The notes: generated by a model from the letters alone, not told the origin. 64,000 bases of DNA from an uncultured Collinsella sp. (GCA_900541875.1 UQLF01000001.1:162582-226581); one strand, 5' to 3'; shown: positions 1 to 8,883, counted from the stretch's first letter. A program made the numbers and translations.

Positions 1-28
1 TGCCCAAGTGCCAACAGCGATCAGCGCG

Positions 29-1036
29 TTACTCGGCGTGTGCGTAATCCACCTTGGCGCGGCGAGCGGTAGCCTTCTCCCAATCGCTGGTGCCCTCAAA
101 GACATCCTGCTTGTAGGGATTGCGGCCGAGCTTCTTGGCGCGGTAGGCGACGTAGATGATCGCGGCGACGTTGGCGACCAGTGCGGCGATCGAGACCGCG
201 GTAGCGGCGCCGGGGTCGAGCGTGGAGTGGGTCACAAAGATGGACTCCTCCTGGAAGTACGGGAACACCTGGGCAAACATGCACCAAATGGCCAGCGTAA
301 AGGCGCGGTTCTGGATCCAGCCGCCCTTGTTCCAGATAAAGGCGGCGACGGTGGGCGCCAGCAGCAGCGCAAAGCCGCAGAACCAGGAGTGGGTGGGCAG
401 GCAGTTGTAGGTGTAGCAGAGGTTCCAGATATCGTAGGCGATGATGTAGACCCAGGTCATGTCGGGCCACAGCATGTCGGTCTGATCCTCGGAGGCGTAG
501 ACGCTCCACCAACCGGTCATGCAGAAGATGTTGATGATGCCGGCGATGCCGTTGAACACGTTGTTCCAGCCGGCCAGCTGCGTAGCACCTTCGGAGGTGA
601 CCCAGGTGGACTCGCCCAGGACAAAGAAGTGATAGGCGCTCTCGAAGTCGGACACGACGGCGATCATGATGTTGATGGCGACGATCACAAACGGCCACGC
701 GCGGAACCAATGCGCCTTGCCGATCTTGCCCCACTGGTACTTAATGGCAATGAAGCCCCAGCAACCGGCCAGCGCCGCGTACACCTTGGCGTAGTGGAAC
801 CAGCTGTTCTGGTACACATGGGTGGGGTTGGTGAGCGCCCACTCGGCACCCTGCGAGACGCCAACGGCGATAGCGACGCAGTAGATGGTCATGGCCAGCG
901 GAGCCACGCCAAAGATGATTGCCGCGCCCAGTTTGGTGCGGCGGCCGACCTCGTTGAGCACGATCAAGCCAATAAAGACCATGGCCCAGCCGGCCCAGTG
1001 GATAAGGGTATCGCTACCCCAAACATCGAACAGCAT
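29..1036 (-). CDS. Multi-pass membrane protein, DUF5692-like
   Basis: Integral membrane protein of 335 residues with about eight or nine hydrophobic segments, many Trp and Tyr residues and a basic, Lys/Arg-rich C-terminal tail from about residue 300. No catalytic motif is visible. I connect it with the DUF5692 family by general resemblance only; that family has no known function. The ATG is preceded by an AAAGGAGA ribosome site six bases upstream. It lies 63 bases behind the TetR gene on the same strand, so the two are probably co-transcribed and controlled from the palindromes at 1821-1858. A role in moving or sensing the substrate of the divergent flavoprotein is inference from context. Confidence 0.75.
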   Translation of the reverse strand: MLFDVWGSDTLIHWAGWAMVFIGLIVLNEVGRRTKLGAAIIFGVAPLAMTIYCVAIAVGVSQGAEWALTNPTHVYQNSWFHYAKVYAALAGCWGFIAIKYQWGKIGKAHWFRAWPFVIVAINIMIAVVSDFESAYHFFVLGESTWVTSEGATQLAGWNNVFNGIAGIINIFCMTGWWSVYASEDQTDMLWPDMTWVYIIAYDIWNLCYTYNCLPTHSWFCGFALLLAPTVAAFIWNKGGWIQNRAFTLAIWCMFAQVFPYFQEESIFVTHSTLDPGAATAVSIAALVANVAAIIYVAYRAKKLGRNPYKQDVFEGTSDWEKATARRAKVDYAHAE

Positions 1037-1099
1037 GCTGCTCTCCTTTCACACGCCCGCGGCCCCTCTTCTGATCGCGGGCAGTTTGGCCAAATGTCG

Positions 1100-1762
1100 T
1101 CAGTTCTGGGGCTTGCGCTCCGGATACTTGGCGGTATAGCCCTCGATGTGGAGTGTCGAGGCGATGATTTCCTTGACCGTCTCGTCGGGCACATCGGGGT
1201 GCGTGCGGATATACATCAACAACCCCATGATGAGGGTGTAGAACGTCTCGTAGACATGGTCGATGCGTAGCTCATGATGGGCGACAAAGTCCACCACGGT
1301 GGTGTCGCAGATATACTGCGCCACGCGCTGGACCACGTTGTGCAAAAAGCCGCCGTAGAGCGCGCCGCTGCTTGAGGTGAGCGTACTCGGCAGCTCGTGG
1401 CCGCTGGCGACCAGGCGCTTAAAGAGCGGGGCGACGGTGTCGAGTGCGCCCTCGATATCGCCGACGGTGCGGTCGGCGTTCCACTGCTCGAGCTCGGAGA
1501 TAAAACCGTCAATTGCCTCGTCCATAACAGCGGTGACGGCGGCGTCCATGTCGGCAAAGTAGTGGTAGAACAATGAACGCGTGCAGCCGGCTCGCTTGGT
1601 CACGGCCGATACCGATAGGTGGGACACGCCCAGCTCGGAGCTTACGGTGCGCACGGCATCGAGGATCTCGCGACGGCGTTCGTCGCCCGTCAGGCGCTTT
1701 GCCGCGCTATCGGATGCGGGAACGGCATCGACCACAGAGGTATCTGCTGTGTTGTTGCTCAT
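1100..1762 (-). CDS. TetR/AcrR family transcriptional regulator
   Basis: Protein of 220 residues with a TetR-type N-terminal helix-turn-helix at about residues 28-75, including the family signature region AGCTRSLFYHYFADMDA, where the recognition helix ends in the usual F-Y-H-Y-F. The rest is an all-helical ligand-binding and dimerisation domain of normal length. A flexible, acidic leader of about 22 residues precedes the HTH. It is transcribed away from the FAD oxidoreductase gene, and the 189-base gap between the two starts contains two palindromes of identical architecture (1821-1835 and 1844-1858), the expected operator arrangement. It probably represses itself, the downstream membrane protein and the oxidoreductase. 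The ligand is unknown. Confidence 0.9.
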   Translation of the reverse strand: MSNNTADTSVVDAVPASDSAAKRLTGDERRREILDAVRTVSSELGVSHLSVSAVTKRAGCTRSLFYHYFADMDAAVTAVMDEAIDGFISELEQWNADRTVGDIEGALDTVAPLFKRLVASGHELPSTLTSSSGALYGGFLHNVVQRVAQYICDTTVVDFVAHHELRIDHVYETFYTLIMGLLMYIRTHPDVPDETVKEIIASTLHIEGYTAKYPERKPQN

Positions 1763-1820
1763 GTTTTGCCGCCTTTCATCCTCTTTTGCCTGACCGTTCG
1801 CCTAACAGTCTTGAATATTG

Positions 1821-1858
1821 TTGACGGTTCGTCAATACTATTTTTGACACAATGTCAA
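1821..1858. promoter_or_regulatory. Twin palindromic operators for the TetR regulator
   Basis: Two perfect inverted repeats of the form TTGAC-N5-GTCAA occur at 1821-1835 and 1844-1858, with starts 23 bases apart. They sit between the divergent TetR and oxidoreductase genes. Their arms contain TTGACA/TTGACG hexamers that resemble -35 elements, so binding could directly occlude promoters in either direction. Assignment to the adjacent TetR protein is inferred from position and symmetry. Confidence 0.7.
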
Positions 1859-1951
1859 CTAATGGCGGGTGAACGGCATGGGGGCATGCCCGGCCTGCAA
1901 AAAAGAGGGGTGCCGCGGTCTCGCCGGGCTGTGGCAAGAGAAGGGACAACC

Positions 1952-4729
1952 ATGATTCTCAACGGACCGGGGATTAGCTACACCGAGCCCGACATCGGTT
2001 CGGAGTTCGTGCCGCCGCTGCCGGAGCATCCGCGCGAGGCCATCGTCAAGCTGTGCGAGCACTGCACCAACCATCTGCTGCATCGCGATGAGCTGCTGGG
2101 CTACGAGTACTGGTCGTTTGCCGAGGCCGCGACTGACGAGCAGGCCGAAGTGCTCTGCAAGATGAAGATGCGCCGTCCCTATACGCTGCCCGAGATGGTC
2201 AAGCTCACCGGCATGCCCGAAGCCGATATCGAGAAGATGCTCGACGATATGAGCTACACGGGCCTGCTCGAGTACAACTGGGAGAATCCCGAGCGCGCCA
2301 AGCAGTGGGTGCTGCCCATGCTGGTGCCGGGTTCCGCCGAGTTCCTCAACATGCGCGTGAGCCAGCTCGACGAGCACCCGGTCTATGCCAAGTTCTTTGA
2401 GCAGGCGTCCAAGGGGCCGCTGTCCAAGGCTACGCCGATGGTGCCGCCCGGTGGCGCCGGCATCGGCATGCACGTCATCCCGGTCGAGAAGGCTATCGAC
2501 GCCACGAGCGCCTCGGTGCCTATTGAGCATATCGAGCACTGGCTCGACAAATACGATGGCAAATATGCCGCTAGCACCTGCAGCTGCCGCGCGAGCCGTC
2601 GCGTGATGGGTGAGGGCTGCGCCGACGACCCGGCCGACTGGTGCATCGCCGTGGGCGATATGGCCGACTACGTGGTCGAGACCGACCGCGGCCATTATGT
2701 AACGCGCGACGAGGTCTACGACATCCTGCGCCAGGCCGAGGACAACGGCTTCGTGCACCAGATTACCAACATCGACGGCGAGAACAAGATCTTCGCCATC
2801 TGCAACTGCAACGTCAACGTGTGCTATGCCCTGCGCACCTCGCAGCTGTTCAACACGCCCAACCTGTCGCGCTCGGCCTATGTCGCCAAGGTCGAGAAGG
2901 ACAAGTGCGTGGCCTGCGGTCGCTGCGTTGAGGTGTGCCCGGCCGGCGCCGCCAAGCTCGGCCAGAAGCTCTGCAGCAAAAAGGCCGGCGGACAGGTGCC
3001 CGAGTATCCGCGCCAGGAGCTGCCCGATGCCACCAAGTGGGACCACACCAAGTGGTCGCCCAACTACCGCAACGACAACCGCATCGAGACGCATGAGTCC
3101 GGCACCGCTCCCTGCAAGACGGTCTGCCCCGCGCACGTTGCCGTTCAGGGCTATTTGAAGCTCGCGGCTCAGGGTCGCTATGACGAGGCCCTGGCACTCA
3201 TTAAGCGCGAGAACCCGCTGCCCGCTATCTGCGGCCGTGTGTGCAACCGCCGCTGTGAGGATGCCTGCACCCGCGGCCGTGTGGACGCCGCCGTGGCTAT
3301 CGACGAGGTCAAGAAGTTCATCGCCCAGCGCGATCTGGACGCCGCGACCCGCTACGTCCCGCCCGTGGTGACGCCGACGCGCGCCGGCGGCTTCGACCAG
3401 AAGATCGCCATTATCGGTGCCGGTCCGGCCGGCCTGTCCTGCGCTTTCTACCTGGCCGAGAAGGGCTACAAGCCCGTCGTGTTCGAGAAGAACGAGCGCC
3501 CGGGCGGCATGCTCACCTACGGCATTCCCAGCTTTAAGTTGGAGAAGGATGTTATCGAGGCCGAGGTCGAGATCATTCGCCTGATGGGTGCCGAGTTCCG
3601 CTATGGCGTGGAAGTCGGTCGCGACGTGACGCTCGACGAGCTGCGCGCGCAGGGCTTTAAGGCCTTCTACGTTGCCATTGGCTGCCAGGGCGGCCGCCTT
3701 GCCGGCATTCCGGGTGAGGATGCCGAGGACGTGACTGTGGCCGTCGACTTTTTGCGCGAGGTCAACAGTGGCATGATCGACGCGCTGCCCGGCCGCACCA
3801 TTGTGGTGGGCGGCGGCAACGTGGCCATCGACGTTGCCCGCAACGCCTGCCGTCTGGGCTCCGAGCATGTTGAGATGTTCTGCCTGGAGAGCGAGGCCCA
3901 GATGCCCGCCAGCGAGGAGGAGCGTCGCGAGGCCGTTGAGGACGGCGCTCACATCAGCTGCGGCTGGGGCCCCAAGGAGATTCACCTGGACGAGGCCGGT
4001 CGTGTGTGCGGTATCACCTTCAAGCGCTGCACGCGTGTCTTTGACGACGAGGGCCGTTTTGCGCCTGAGTACGACGAGAACGATCTGCGCCGTGTCGATG
4101 CCGACCGTGTCGTCATGTCGATTGGCCAGTCCATTGTGTGGGGCGACCTGCTGGCTGGCTCCAAGGTGGAGTTCGGCCGCGGCCAGGGCGCCCTTGCCGA
4201 TCCCCAGACTTACCAGACCGCCGAACCCGACATCTTTGTGGGTGGTGACGTCTACACTGGCCCCAGCTTTGCCATCGACGCTATCGCCGCCGGTCACGAG
4301 GCTGCGGTGTCCATCCATCGCTTTGTGCAGCCGGGCTCCACGCTCACCATCGGCCGCAACCAGCGCCGCTACACCGCGCTCGACCGCGACGACGTTGTGC
4401 TCGAGAGCTACGACAACGCGAGCCGCGAGGTTGCGCATGTGGACCGCGAACGCGAGAAGGCCGCGCCGTTTAGCGAGTACGTCGAGACCTTTACCGAGGA
4501 GCAGGTGCGCGCCGAGACCGCCCGCTGCCTGGGCTGCGGCGCCTCGATCGTCGACCCCAACAAGTGCATCGGCTGCGGCCTGTGCACCACCAAGTGCGCG
4601 TTCGACGCCATCCATCTGGATCGCGATCGCCCCGAGTGCTCCACGATGGTCAAATACGAGCAAAAGCTCCCGAGCCTCGGCAAGTACGCTCTAAAGCGCG
4701 CCATCAAAATCAAGTTCGGTCGTAAATAG
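1952..4729 (+). CDS. FAD/NAD(P)-dependent oxidoreductase with Fe-S domains (GltD-like)
   Basis: Redox flavoprotein of 925 residues. The N-terminal ~300 residues carry a Cys-rich region (CSCRASRRVMGEGC, then CNCNVNVC) typical of this Fe-S oxidoreductase class. A ferredoxin motif CVACGRCVEVCP follows at about residue 315. Next comes a GltD-type unit with the bridging Cys motif CGRVCNRRCEDAC near residue 430, an FAD-binding GAGPAGLSCAFYLAEKG near 485, an NAD(P)-binding VVGGGNVAIDVARNA near 620, and a C-terminal CIGCGLCTTKC cluster. It probably passes electrons between a pyridine nucleotide and an unidentified acceptor. I chose the ATG at 1952, preceded by an AGAGAAGGG ribosome site, over the in-frame ATG at 1862, whose extension is Arg/Gly-rich and unlike a conserved N-terminus. 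The gene is divergent from the TetR gene and probably under its control. Confidence 0.85.
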   Translation: MILNGPGISYTEPDIGSEFVPPLPEHPREAIVKLCEHCTNHLLHRDELLGYEYWSFAEAATDEQAEVLCKMKMRRPYTLPEMVKLTGMPEADIEKMLDDMSYTGLLEYNWENPERAKQWVLPMLVPGSAEFLNMRVSQLDEHPVYAKFFEQASKGPLSKATPMVPPGGAGIGMHVIPVEKAIDATSASVPIEHIEHWLDKYDGKYAASTCSCRASRRVMGEGCADDPADWCIAVGDMADYVVETDRGHYVTRDEVYDILRQAEDNGFVHQITNIDGENKIFAICNCNVNVCYALRTSQLFNTPNLSRSAYVAKVEKDKCVACGRCVEVCPAGAAKLGQKLCSKKAGGQVPEYPRQELPDATKWDHTKWSPNYRNDNRIETHESGTAPCKTVCPAHVAVQGYLKLAAQGRYDEALALIKRENPLPAICGRVCNRRCEDACTRGRVDAAVAIDEVKKFIAQRDLDAATRYVPPVVTPTRAGGFDQKIAIIGAGPAGLSCAFYLAEKGYKPVVFEKNERPGGMLTYGIPSFKLEKDVIEAEVEIIRLMGAEFRYGVEVGRDVTLDELRAQGFKAFYVAIGCQGGRLAGIPGEDAEDVTVAVDFLREVNSGMIDALPGRTIVVGGGNVAIDVARNACRLGSEHVEMFCLESEAQMPASEEERREAVEDGAHISCGWGPKEIHLDEAGRVCGITFKRCTRVFDDEGRFAPEYDENDLRRVDADRVVMSIGQSIVWGDLLAGSKVEFGRGQGALADPQTYQTAEPDIFVGGDVYTGPSFAIDAIAAGHEAAVSIHRFVQPGSTLTIGRNQRRYTALDRDDVVLESYDNASREVAHVDREREKAAPFSEYVETFTEEQVRAETARCLGCGASIVDPNKCIGCGLCTTKCAFDAIHLDRDRPECSTMVKYEQKLPSLGKYALKRAIKIKFGRK

Positions 4730-4744
4730 GTAACCATGGCGGGT

Positions 4745-4780
4745 AAGGGGACGGCGCAGACTAGATTTCGCCGTCCCCTT
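4745..4780 (+). terminator. Hairpin between oxidoreductase and hypA
   Basis: Perfect 12-base inverted repeat, arms 4745-4756 and 4769-4780, separated by a 12-base loop. No T-run follows, so it may be a weak terminator, an mRNA-stability element or an attenuator between the oxidoreductase gene and hypA. Confidence 0.5.
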
Positions 4781-4825
4781 GCATTGAGTTTGCATCGCAT
4801 CGACCGTTGTTGAAAGGTTTCTACC

Positions 4826-5254
4826 TTGCATGAATTGGGAATCGTTTATCACATTATTCGCGATGTTGAGAACGTGGCGCGCGCCAATGGCGTGCGTCGC
4901 GTTTCGAGCGTGACGTTGCTGCTGGGCGAGGTCTCGGGCGTCGTTCCCGACTTGCTGCTCGACGCTTGGCGCTGGGCAGCAGATAAAAAGCCTATCGCGC
5001 AGGGCGCGGAGCTTATCGTGGAGCCCGTCGAGGCCGTGACACATTGCGAGGCGTGCGGCTGCGACTACGCGACGGTCGAGCACGGCAAGACCTGTCCCCA
5101 GTGCGGTAGCGGCGAGACCTATTTGCTGCAGGGCCAAGAGGTAATGATCAAACAGATCGAGACCCCCGACGAGGATCCGGCAGACGCTGTCCCCGACGGT
5201 CCTTCCGACGCCCCCGATGCCGTCGACGCCGCCAACCCTCTCCACATCGCCTAA
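4826..5254 (+). CDS. hypA: HypA-like nickel metallochaperone
   Basis: HypA delivers nickel to [NiFe]-hydrogenase maturation and sometimes to urease. The N-terminus reads MHELG; in this family Met1 and His2 bind nickel. That decides the start: the TTG at 4826 gives M-H-E, eight bases after a GAAAGG ribosome site, whereas the ATG at 4830 is out of frame. The zinc site is visible as a CEAC pair followed by CPQC (about residues 73-97). The body is of standard HypA length, but the protein continues for about 30 extra residues in an acidic, Pro/Asp/Ala-rich tail. No hydrogenase subunit or other hyp gene is in the window, so its client is unknown. Confidence 0.88.
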   Translation: MHELGIVYHIIRDVENVARANGVRRVSSVTLLLGEVSGVVPDLLLDAWRWAADKKPIAQGAELIVEPVEAVTHCEACGCDYATVEHGKTCPQCGSGETYLLQGQEVMIKQIETPDEDPADAVPDGPSDAPDAVDAANPLHIA

Positions 5255-5591
5255 CATCCAATGACTACATGGGCTAGAGTTCTAAACATATTTGCTTCGG
5301 TTAGTCAAGTCATGTCTGTTTAAACAAAATGGTGGCACGCAGACGCATTGGGATCCACCTAAAAGCGGTCTTAACGAACAGTGCACCTTTATATGTCTTT
5401 GAAAGCAATCAGCAAATCACGTTTTAGCAGGCAATAAGCTGTAAACCGGCAACGTAATCAATTTGTAACAAACTTAGACGTTTAAACAAATAATCCAACC
5501 TTTTGCGAATTTAGCTATAATTCCACAATCCAAACAGGTATACTCCTTTCATGTCGTGTAGGAAATACGTAGACAAAAAGGAGGTTATGTG
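5255..5591 (+). promoter_or_regulatory. A+T-rich upstream region of the PTS operon
   Basis: A 337-base non-coding stretch, clearly more A+T-rich than its surroundings. It contains GTTTAAAC twice (5318-5325 and 5480-5487), possible -10 hexamers TATAAT at 5516-5521 and TATACT at 5539-5544, and the strong AAAGGAGG ribosome site of the first PTS gene. No good -35 partner was found for either -10, and no riboswitch was recognised. It is the likely control region for the mannose PTS operon. Confidence 0.4.
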
Positions 5592-6581
5592 ATGGTAAGT
5601 ATTGTTCTTGCTAGCCACGGGGACTTGGCAGCTGGAATCAAACAGACGGGCTCGATGGTCTTTGGCGATCAGCCGTCTGTTGCCGTGGTCTCGCTCGAGC
5701 CGAGCATGGGCCCCGACGACTTCCGTGCCAAGGTCGAGGAAGCAATCGCTTCCTTCGAAGACCAGGAGCAGGTGCTCTTCCTCGTTGATCTGTGGGGCGG
5801 CACGCCGTTCAACCAGATCAGCGGGCTCATCGAGGGCCACGATTCCTGGGCTATCGTCACCGGTGTCAACCTGCCTATGCTCATCGAGGCATATTCGCAG
5901 CGCTTTGACGCAAAGAACACTGCACATGCGATCGCAAAACATCTCGTGACTGAGGCTAAGGCTGGCGTGCGCGTCAAGCCCGAGTCTCTGGAGCCCGAGG
6001 AGAAGAAGCCGGCTGCGGCCGCCGCTGCTCCTGCAGGCGCCATCCCTCCGGGAACGGTCATCGGCGACGGGCACATCAAGATCGCCCACGTCCGTATCGA
6101 CACCCGTCTGCTGCATGGTCAGGTGGCCACCACGTGGACCAAGCAGATCAACCCCAACCGCATCATCGTGGTTTCCGACGGCGTTGCTCACGACGAGCTC
6201 CGCAAGACCATGATCGAGCAGGCTGCCCCTCCGGGAGTCCATGCCAACGTCGTGCCCATCAAGAAGATGGCCGAGGTCGTCAAGGACACGCGCTTTGGTG
6301 ACACCAAGGCCATGCTGCTCTTTGAGAACCCGCAGGATCTGCTCAAGGCCATCGAGGCCGGCGTCGACATCAAGGAAGTCAACATCGGTTCCATGGCTCA
6401 CTCCAAGGGCAAGGTCGTCGTCACCAACGCCGTCGCTATGGGCGATGACGACGTCAAGACTCTCGAGGCCCTCAAGGCCAAGGGCGTCAAGTTCGAGGTC
6501 CGCAAGGTTCCTTCGGATTCCTCCGAGGATCTCGACGCCATGTTGAAGAAAGCTAAGGCCGAACTGGCCGCTCAAGCATAG
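5592..6581 (+). CDS. manX: Mannose/fructose/sorbose-family PTS EIIAB (fused)
   Basis: Cytoplasmic phosphotransfer protein of 329 residues with two domains. EIIA spans about residues 1-135, with phospho-acceptor His9 in VLASHGDL. EIIB spans about 160-329, with phospho-acceptor His175 in RIDTRLLHGQVATTW. An Ala/Pro-rich linker near residues 135-155 joins them. It takes phosphate from HPr and passes it to sugar entering through EIIC-EIID. The ATG at 5592 is seven bases from an AAGGAGG site and is preferred to the GTG at 5589. First gene of the operon. The substrate (mannose, glucose, fructose, sorbose or an amino sugar) cannot be told from sequence. Confidence 0.93.
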   Translation: MVSIVLASHGDLAAGIKQTGSMVFGDQPSVAVVSLEPSMGPDDFRAKVEEAIASFEDQEQVLFLVDLWGGTPFNQISGLIEGHDSWAIVTGVNLPMLIEAYSQRFDAKNTAHAIAKHLVTEAKAGVRVKPESLEPEEKKPAAAAAAPAGAIPPGTVIGDGHIKIAHVRIDTRLLHGQVATTWTKQINPNRIIVVSDGVAHDELRKTMIEQAAPPGVHANVVPIKKMAEVVKDTRFGDTKAMLLFENPQDLLKAIEAGVDIKEVNIGSMAHSKGKVVVTNAVAMGDDDVKTLEALKAKGVKFEVRKVPSDSSEDLDAMLKKAKAELAAQA

Positions 6582-6599
6582 TAAAGGAGGGTCCGATAT

Positions 6600-7418
6600 A
6601 TGTCTGCAATCACTATTCTGCTTGTTGCGATTGTCGCGTTGCTTGCCGGTATGGAAGGCATTCTGGATGAGTTCCAGTTCCATCAGCCGCTCGTGGCATG
6701 CACGCTTATCGGTCTCGTAACCGGTCACCTTCAGGAGGGCATCCTCCTGGGCGGTTCGCTCCAGATGATGGCCCTTGGCTGGGCTAACGTCGGCGCCGCC
6801 GTCGCGCCTGATGCCGCTCTGGCTTCGGTCGCTTCTTCGATCATCATGGTGCTCGCCCTCAACGGCGGCGCCACCGATTCGGCCAAGGCCGTTACCGCCG
6901 CCATCGCCGTCGCCGTCCCGCTGTCGGTCGCTGGCCTGTTCCTGACCATGATCTGCCGTACCCTGGCCACCGCTATCGCTCACGCCATGGACGGTTGCGC
7001 CGAGAAGGGCGACTTCTCCGGCATCGAGCGCTGGCAGTACGCTGCCATCCTCATGCAGGGCCTTCGTATCGCCATCCCGGCAGTACTTCTGTGCATCATC
7101 CCGGCTGAGGCTGTTACCAACGCGCTTAACGCTATGCCCGACTGGCTGTCCGGCGGCATGGCTGTCGGCGGCGGCATGGTCGCTTCCGTCGGTTACGCCA
7201 TGGTCATCAACATGATGGCCACCAAGGAGACCTGGCCGTTCTTCATCCTCGGCTTTGTCCTTGCTGCCATCCCTCAGCTCACGCTGATCGCCCTTGGCCT
7301 CATCGGCATCTCCCTTGCCCTCATCTACCTTGGCCTCAAGGATCTGGCCAAGCAGGGTGGCGGCATGGGCGGTGGCTCCGGTGACCCGCTCGGCGACATT
7401 CTGAACGATTACGAGTAG
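6600..7418 (+). CDS. manY: Mannose-family PTS EIIC permease
   Basis: Membrane component of 272 residues, with about seven to eight hydrophobic helices and the sorbose-type EIIC signature near the N-terminus (GILDEFQFHQPLVACTLIGL, then a LGGSLQMMALGWANVGAAVAPD stretch around residues 50-70). It forms the sugar translocation path together with EIID. It follows EIIAB after 18 bases, with an AAAGGAGGG ribosome site in the gap, and precedes EIID by 16 bases, so the three are translated from one message. Confidence 0.93.
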   Translation: MSAITILLVAIVALLAGMEGILDEFQFHQPLVACTLIGLVTGHLQEGILLGGSLQMMALGWANVGAAVAPDAALASVASSIIMVLALNGGATDSAKAVTAAIAVAVPLSVAGLFLTMICRTLATAIAHAMDGCAEKGDFSGIERWQYAAILMQGLRIAIPAVLLCIIPAEAVTNALNAMPDWLSGGMAVGGGMVASVGYAMVINMMATKETWPFFILGFVLAAIPQLTLIALGLIGISLALIYLGLKDLAKQGGGMGGGSGDPLGDILNDYE

Positions 7419-7434
7419 GAGGGGAGTGATACAT

Positions 7435-8355
7435 ATGGCAGAGAACAAGATTCAGCTCACCAAGGCTGACCGCAAGAAGGTTTGCTTCCGTCATCAGTTC
7501 CTTCAGGGCTCGTGGAACTACGAGCGTATGCAGAACGGCGGCTGGTGCTTCGCAATGATCCCTGCGATCAAGAAGCTCTACACCAGCAAGGATGACCAGA
7601 TTGCCGCTCTTAAGCGCCACCTGGAGTTCTATAACACCCATCCCTATGTTTCCGCCCCCGTCATTGGCGTTACCCTCGCTCTCGAGGAGGAGCGCGCCAA
7701 CGGTGCTCCGATTGACGACGTCGCCATTCAGGGCGTCAAGGTCGGTATGATGGGCCCGCTCGCCGGCGTCGGCGACCCCGCCTTCTGGTTCACCCTTCGC
7801 CCGATCCTGGGCGCTCTGGGCGCTTCCCTGGCCCTGTCCGGCAGCATCGCCGGTCCGTTGCTGTTCTTCTTCGCGTGGAACATCATCCGTTACGCCTTCC
7901 TGTGGTACACGCAGGAGTTTGGCTACAAGGTCGGCTCCTCCATCGCCAAGGACCTCTCCGGCGGTCTGATGGGCAAGGTCACCGAGGGTGCTTCCATCCT
8001 GGGTATGTTCATCATCGGTGCCCTGGTCGAGCGCTGGGTGTCCATCTCCTTCACCCCGGTCGTCTCCAAGGTCACGCAGTCCGCTGGCGCCTTTATCGAC
8101 TGGGCTAACCTGCCCTCCGGTGCTGAGGGCGTCAAGGAAGCGCTGACGATGTACAACTCCGTTGGTGCTACCGCCCTTGATCCGGTTAAGGTCACCACGC
8201 TTCAGGCTAACCTCGATCAGCTCATCCCCGGCCTTGCCGCCGTGTGCCTGACCCTGCTGGTCTGCAAGCTCCTCAAGAAGAAGGTCAGCCCGATCGTCAT
8301 CATCCTGGCTCTCTTCGCCGTCGGCATCATCGGTCGCGTCTGCGGCTTCATGTAA
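7435..8355 (+). CDS. manZ: Mannose-family PTS EIID
   Basis: EIID subunit of 306 residues. The N-terminal cytoplasmic part contains the characteristic QGSWNYERMQNGG and a following GVTLALEEERANG region, then GVKVGMMGPLAGVGDPAFW, a conserved EIID motif near residue 100. A strongly hydrophobic C-terminal region follows. It works with EIIC in sugar uptake. I chose the ATG at 7435, about ten bases after AGGAGGGG; an in-frame GTG at 7426 overlaps that ribosome site and adds only three residues. The gene is followed by a T-tailed hairpin at 8412-8460. Confidence 0.93.
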   Translation: MAENKIQLTKADRKKVCFRHQFLQGSWNYERMQNGGWCFAMIPAIKKLYTSKDDQIAALKRHLEFYNTHPYVSAPVIGVTLALEEERANGAPIDDVAIQGVKVGMMGPLAGVGDPAFWFTLRPILGALGASLALSGSIAGPLLFFFAWNIIRYAFLWYTQEFGYKVGSSIAKDLSGGLMGKVTEGASILGMFIIGALVERWVSISFTPVVSKVTQSAGAFIDWANLPSGAEGVKEALTMYNSVGATALDPVKVTTLQANLDQLIPGLAAVCLTLLVCKLLKKKVSPIVIILALFAVGIIGRVCGFM

Positions 8356-8411
8356 GCACGCTTCGGCTTAAGACCGAGAGTTGCTAGGCAAGGGCTTTTG
8401 AGCCATTGAAA

Positions 8412-8460
8412 CGGACCGCACCCGGTGGGTACACTGGATGCGGTCCGATTGTTTTTTATT
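8412..8460 (+). terminator. Rho-independent terminator after manZ
   Basis: Nine-base perfect stem (8412-8420 with 8439-8447) followed by a T-rich tail ending near 8460. It separates the three PTS genes from the DUF956 gene, so DUF956 should be made by read-through or at a lower level. Confidence 0.8.
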
Positions 8461-8476
8461 GGAGGGCGAGGCGCGT

Positions 8477-8875
8477 ATGGCGCAATCTCAGAACAGCACG
8501 GTCGATCTGGCAACGCCGGCAACCTGCCTGATGGGGCTTACCAGTCACGGTAACGTAATGGTGGGCAATAAGGCGTTTGAGTACTATAACGAGCGCAATC
8601 CCGAGGATTATATTCAAATCCCGTGGGACGAGGTCGACTATATTGCCGCCGAGGTTTTGCGCGGCACCAAGAAGATCACGCGTTTTGCCATCTTCACCAA
8701 GGACAACGGTCACTTTACGTTTTCGACGCGCGACGACAAAGAGACGCTTCGTGCGGTTCGTAAGTACGTCGACGAGGATAAGCTCGTGCGTTCGCCCGAC
8801 TTTATCGATGTGACGGCCAAGGGCGCCAAGAGCATTCCCGGTGTCATCAAGAACCTCTTTCACAAAGGCAACTAG
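8477..8875 (+). CDS. manO: DUF956 family protein (ManO-like)
   Basis: Soluble protein of 132 residues of the DUF956 family, found beside mannose-family PTS operons and sometimes named ManO, with a suggested regulatory role. The stretch MVGNKAFEYYNERNPEDYIQ and the later SIPGVIKNLFHK end are what I recognise. It starts at the ATG 8477 after GGAGGGCGAGG; the upstream in-frame GTG/ATG choices would place the start inside the terminator of the PTS genes. It lies in the same direction as the PTS genes but behind the terminator at 8412-8460, so its dose is probably kept below that of the transporter. Confidence 0.85.
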   Translation: MAQSQNSTVDLATPATCLMGLTSHGNVMVGNKAFEYYNERNPEDYIQIPWDEVDYIAAEVLRGTKKITRFAIFTKDNGHFTFSTRDDKETLRAVRKYVDEDKLVRSPDFIDVTAKGAKSIPGVIKNLFHKGN

Positions 8876-8883
8876 CCCCTCAT

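Noticed and set aside
1859..4663. Long minus-strand open frame opposite the FAD oxidoreductase
   Set aside because: It mirrors the codon bias of the plus-strand gene, has no family resemblance and no ribosome site; high G+C genomes produce such antisense frames.
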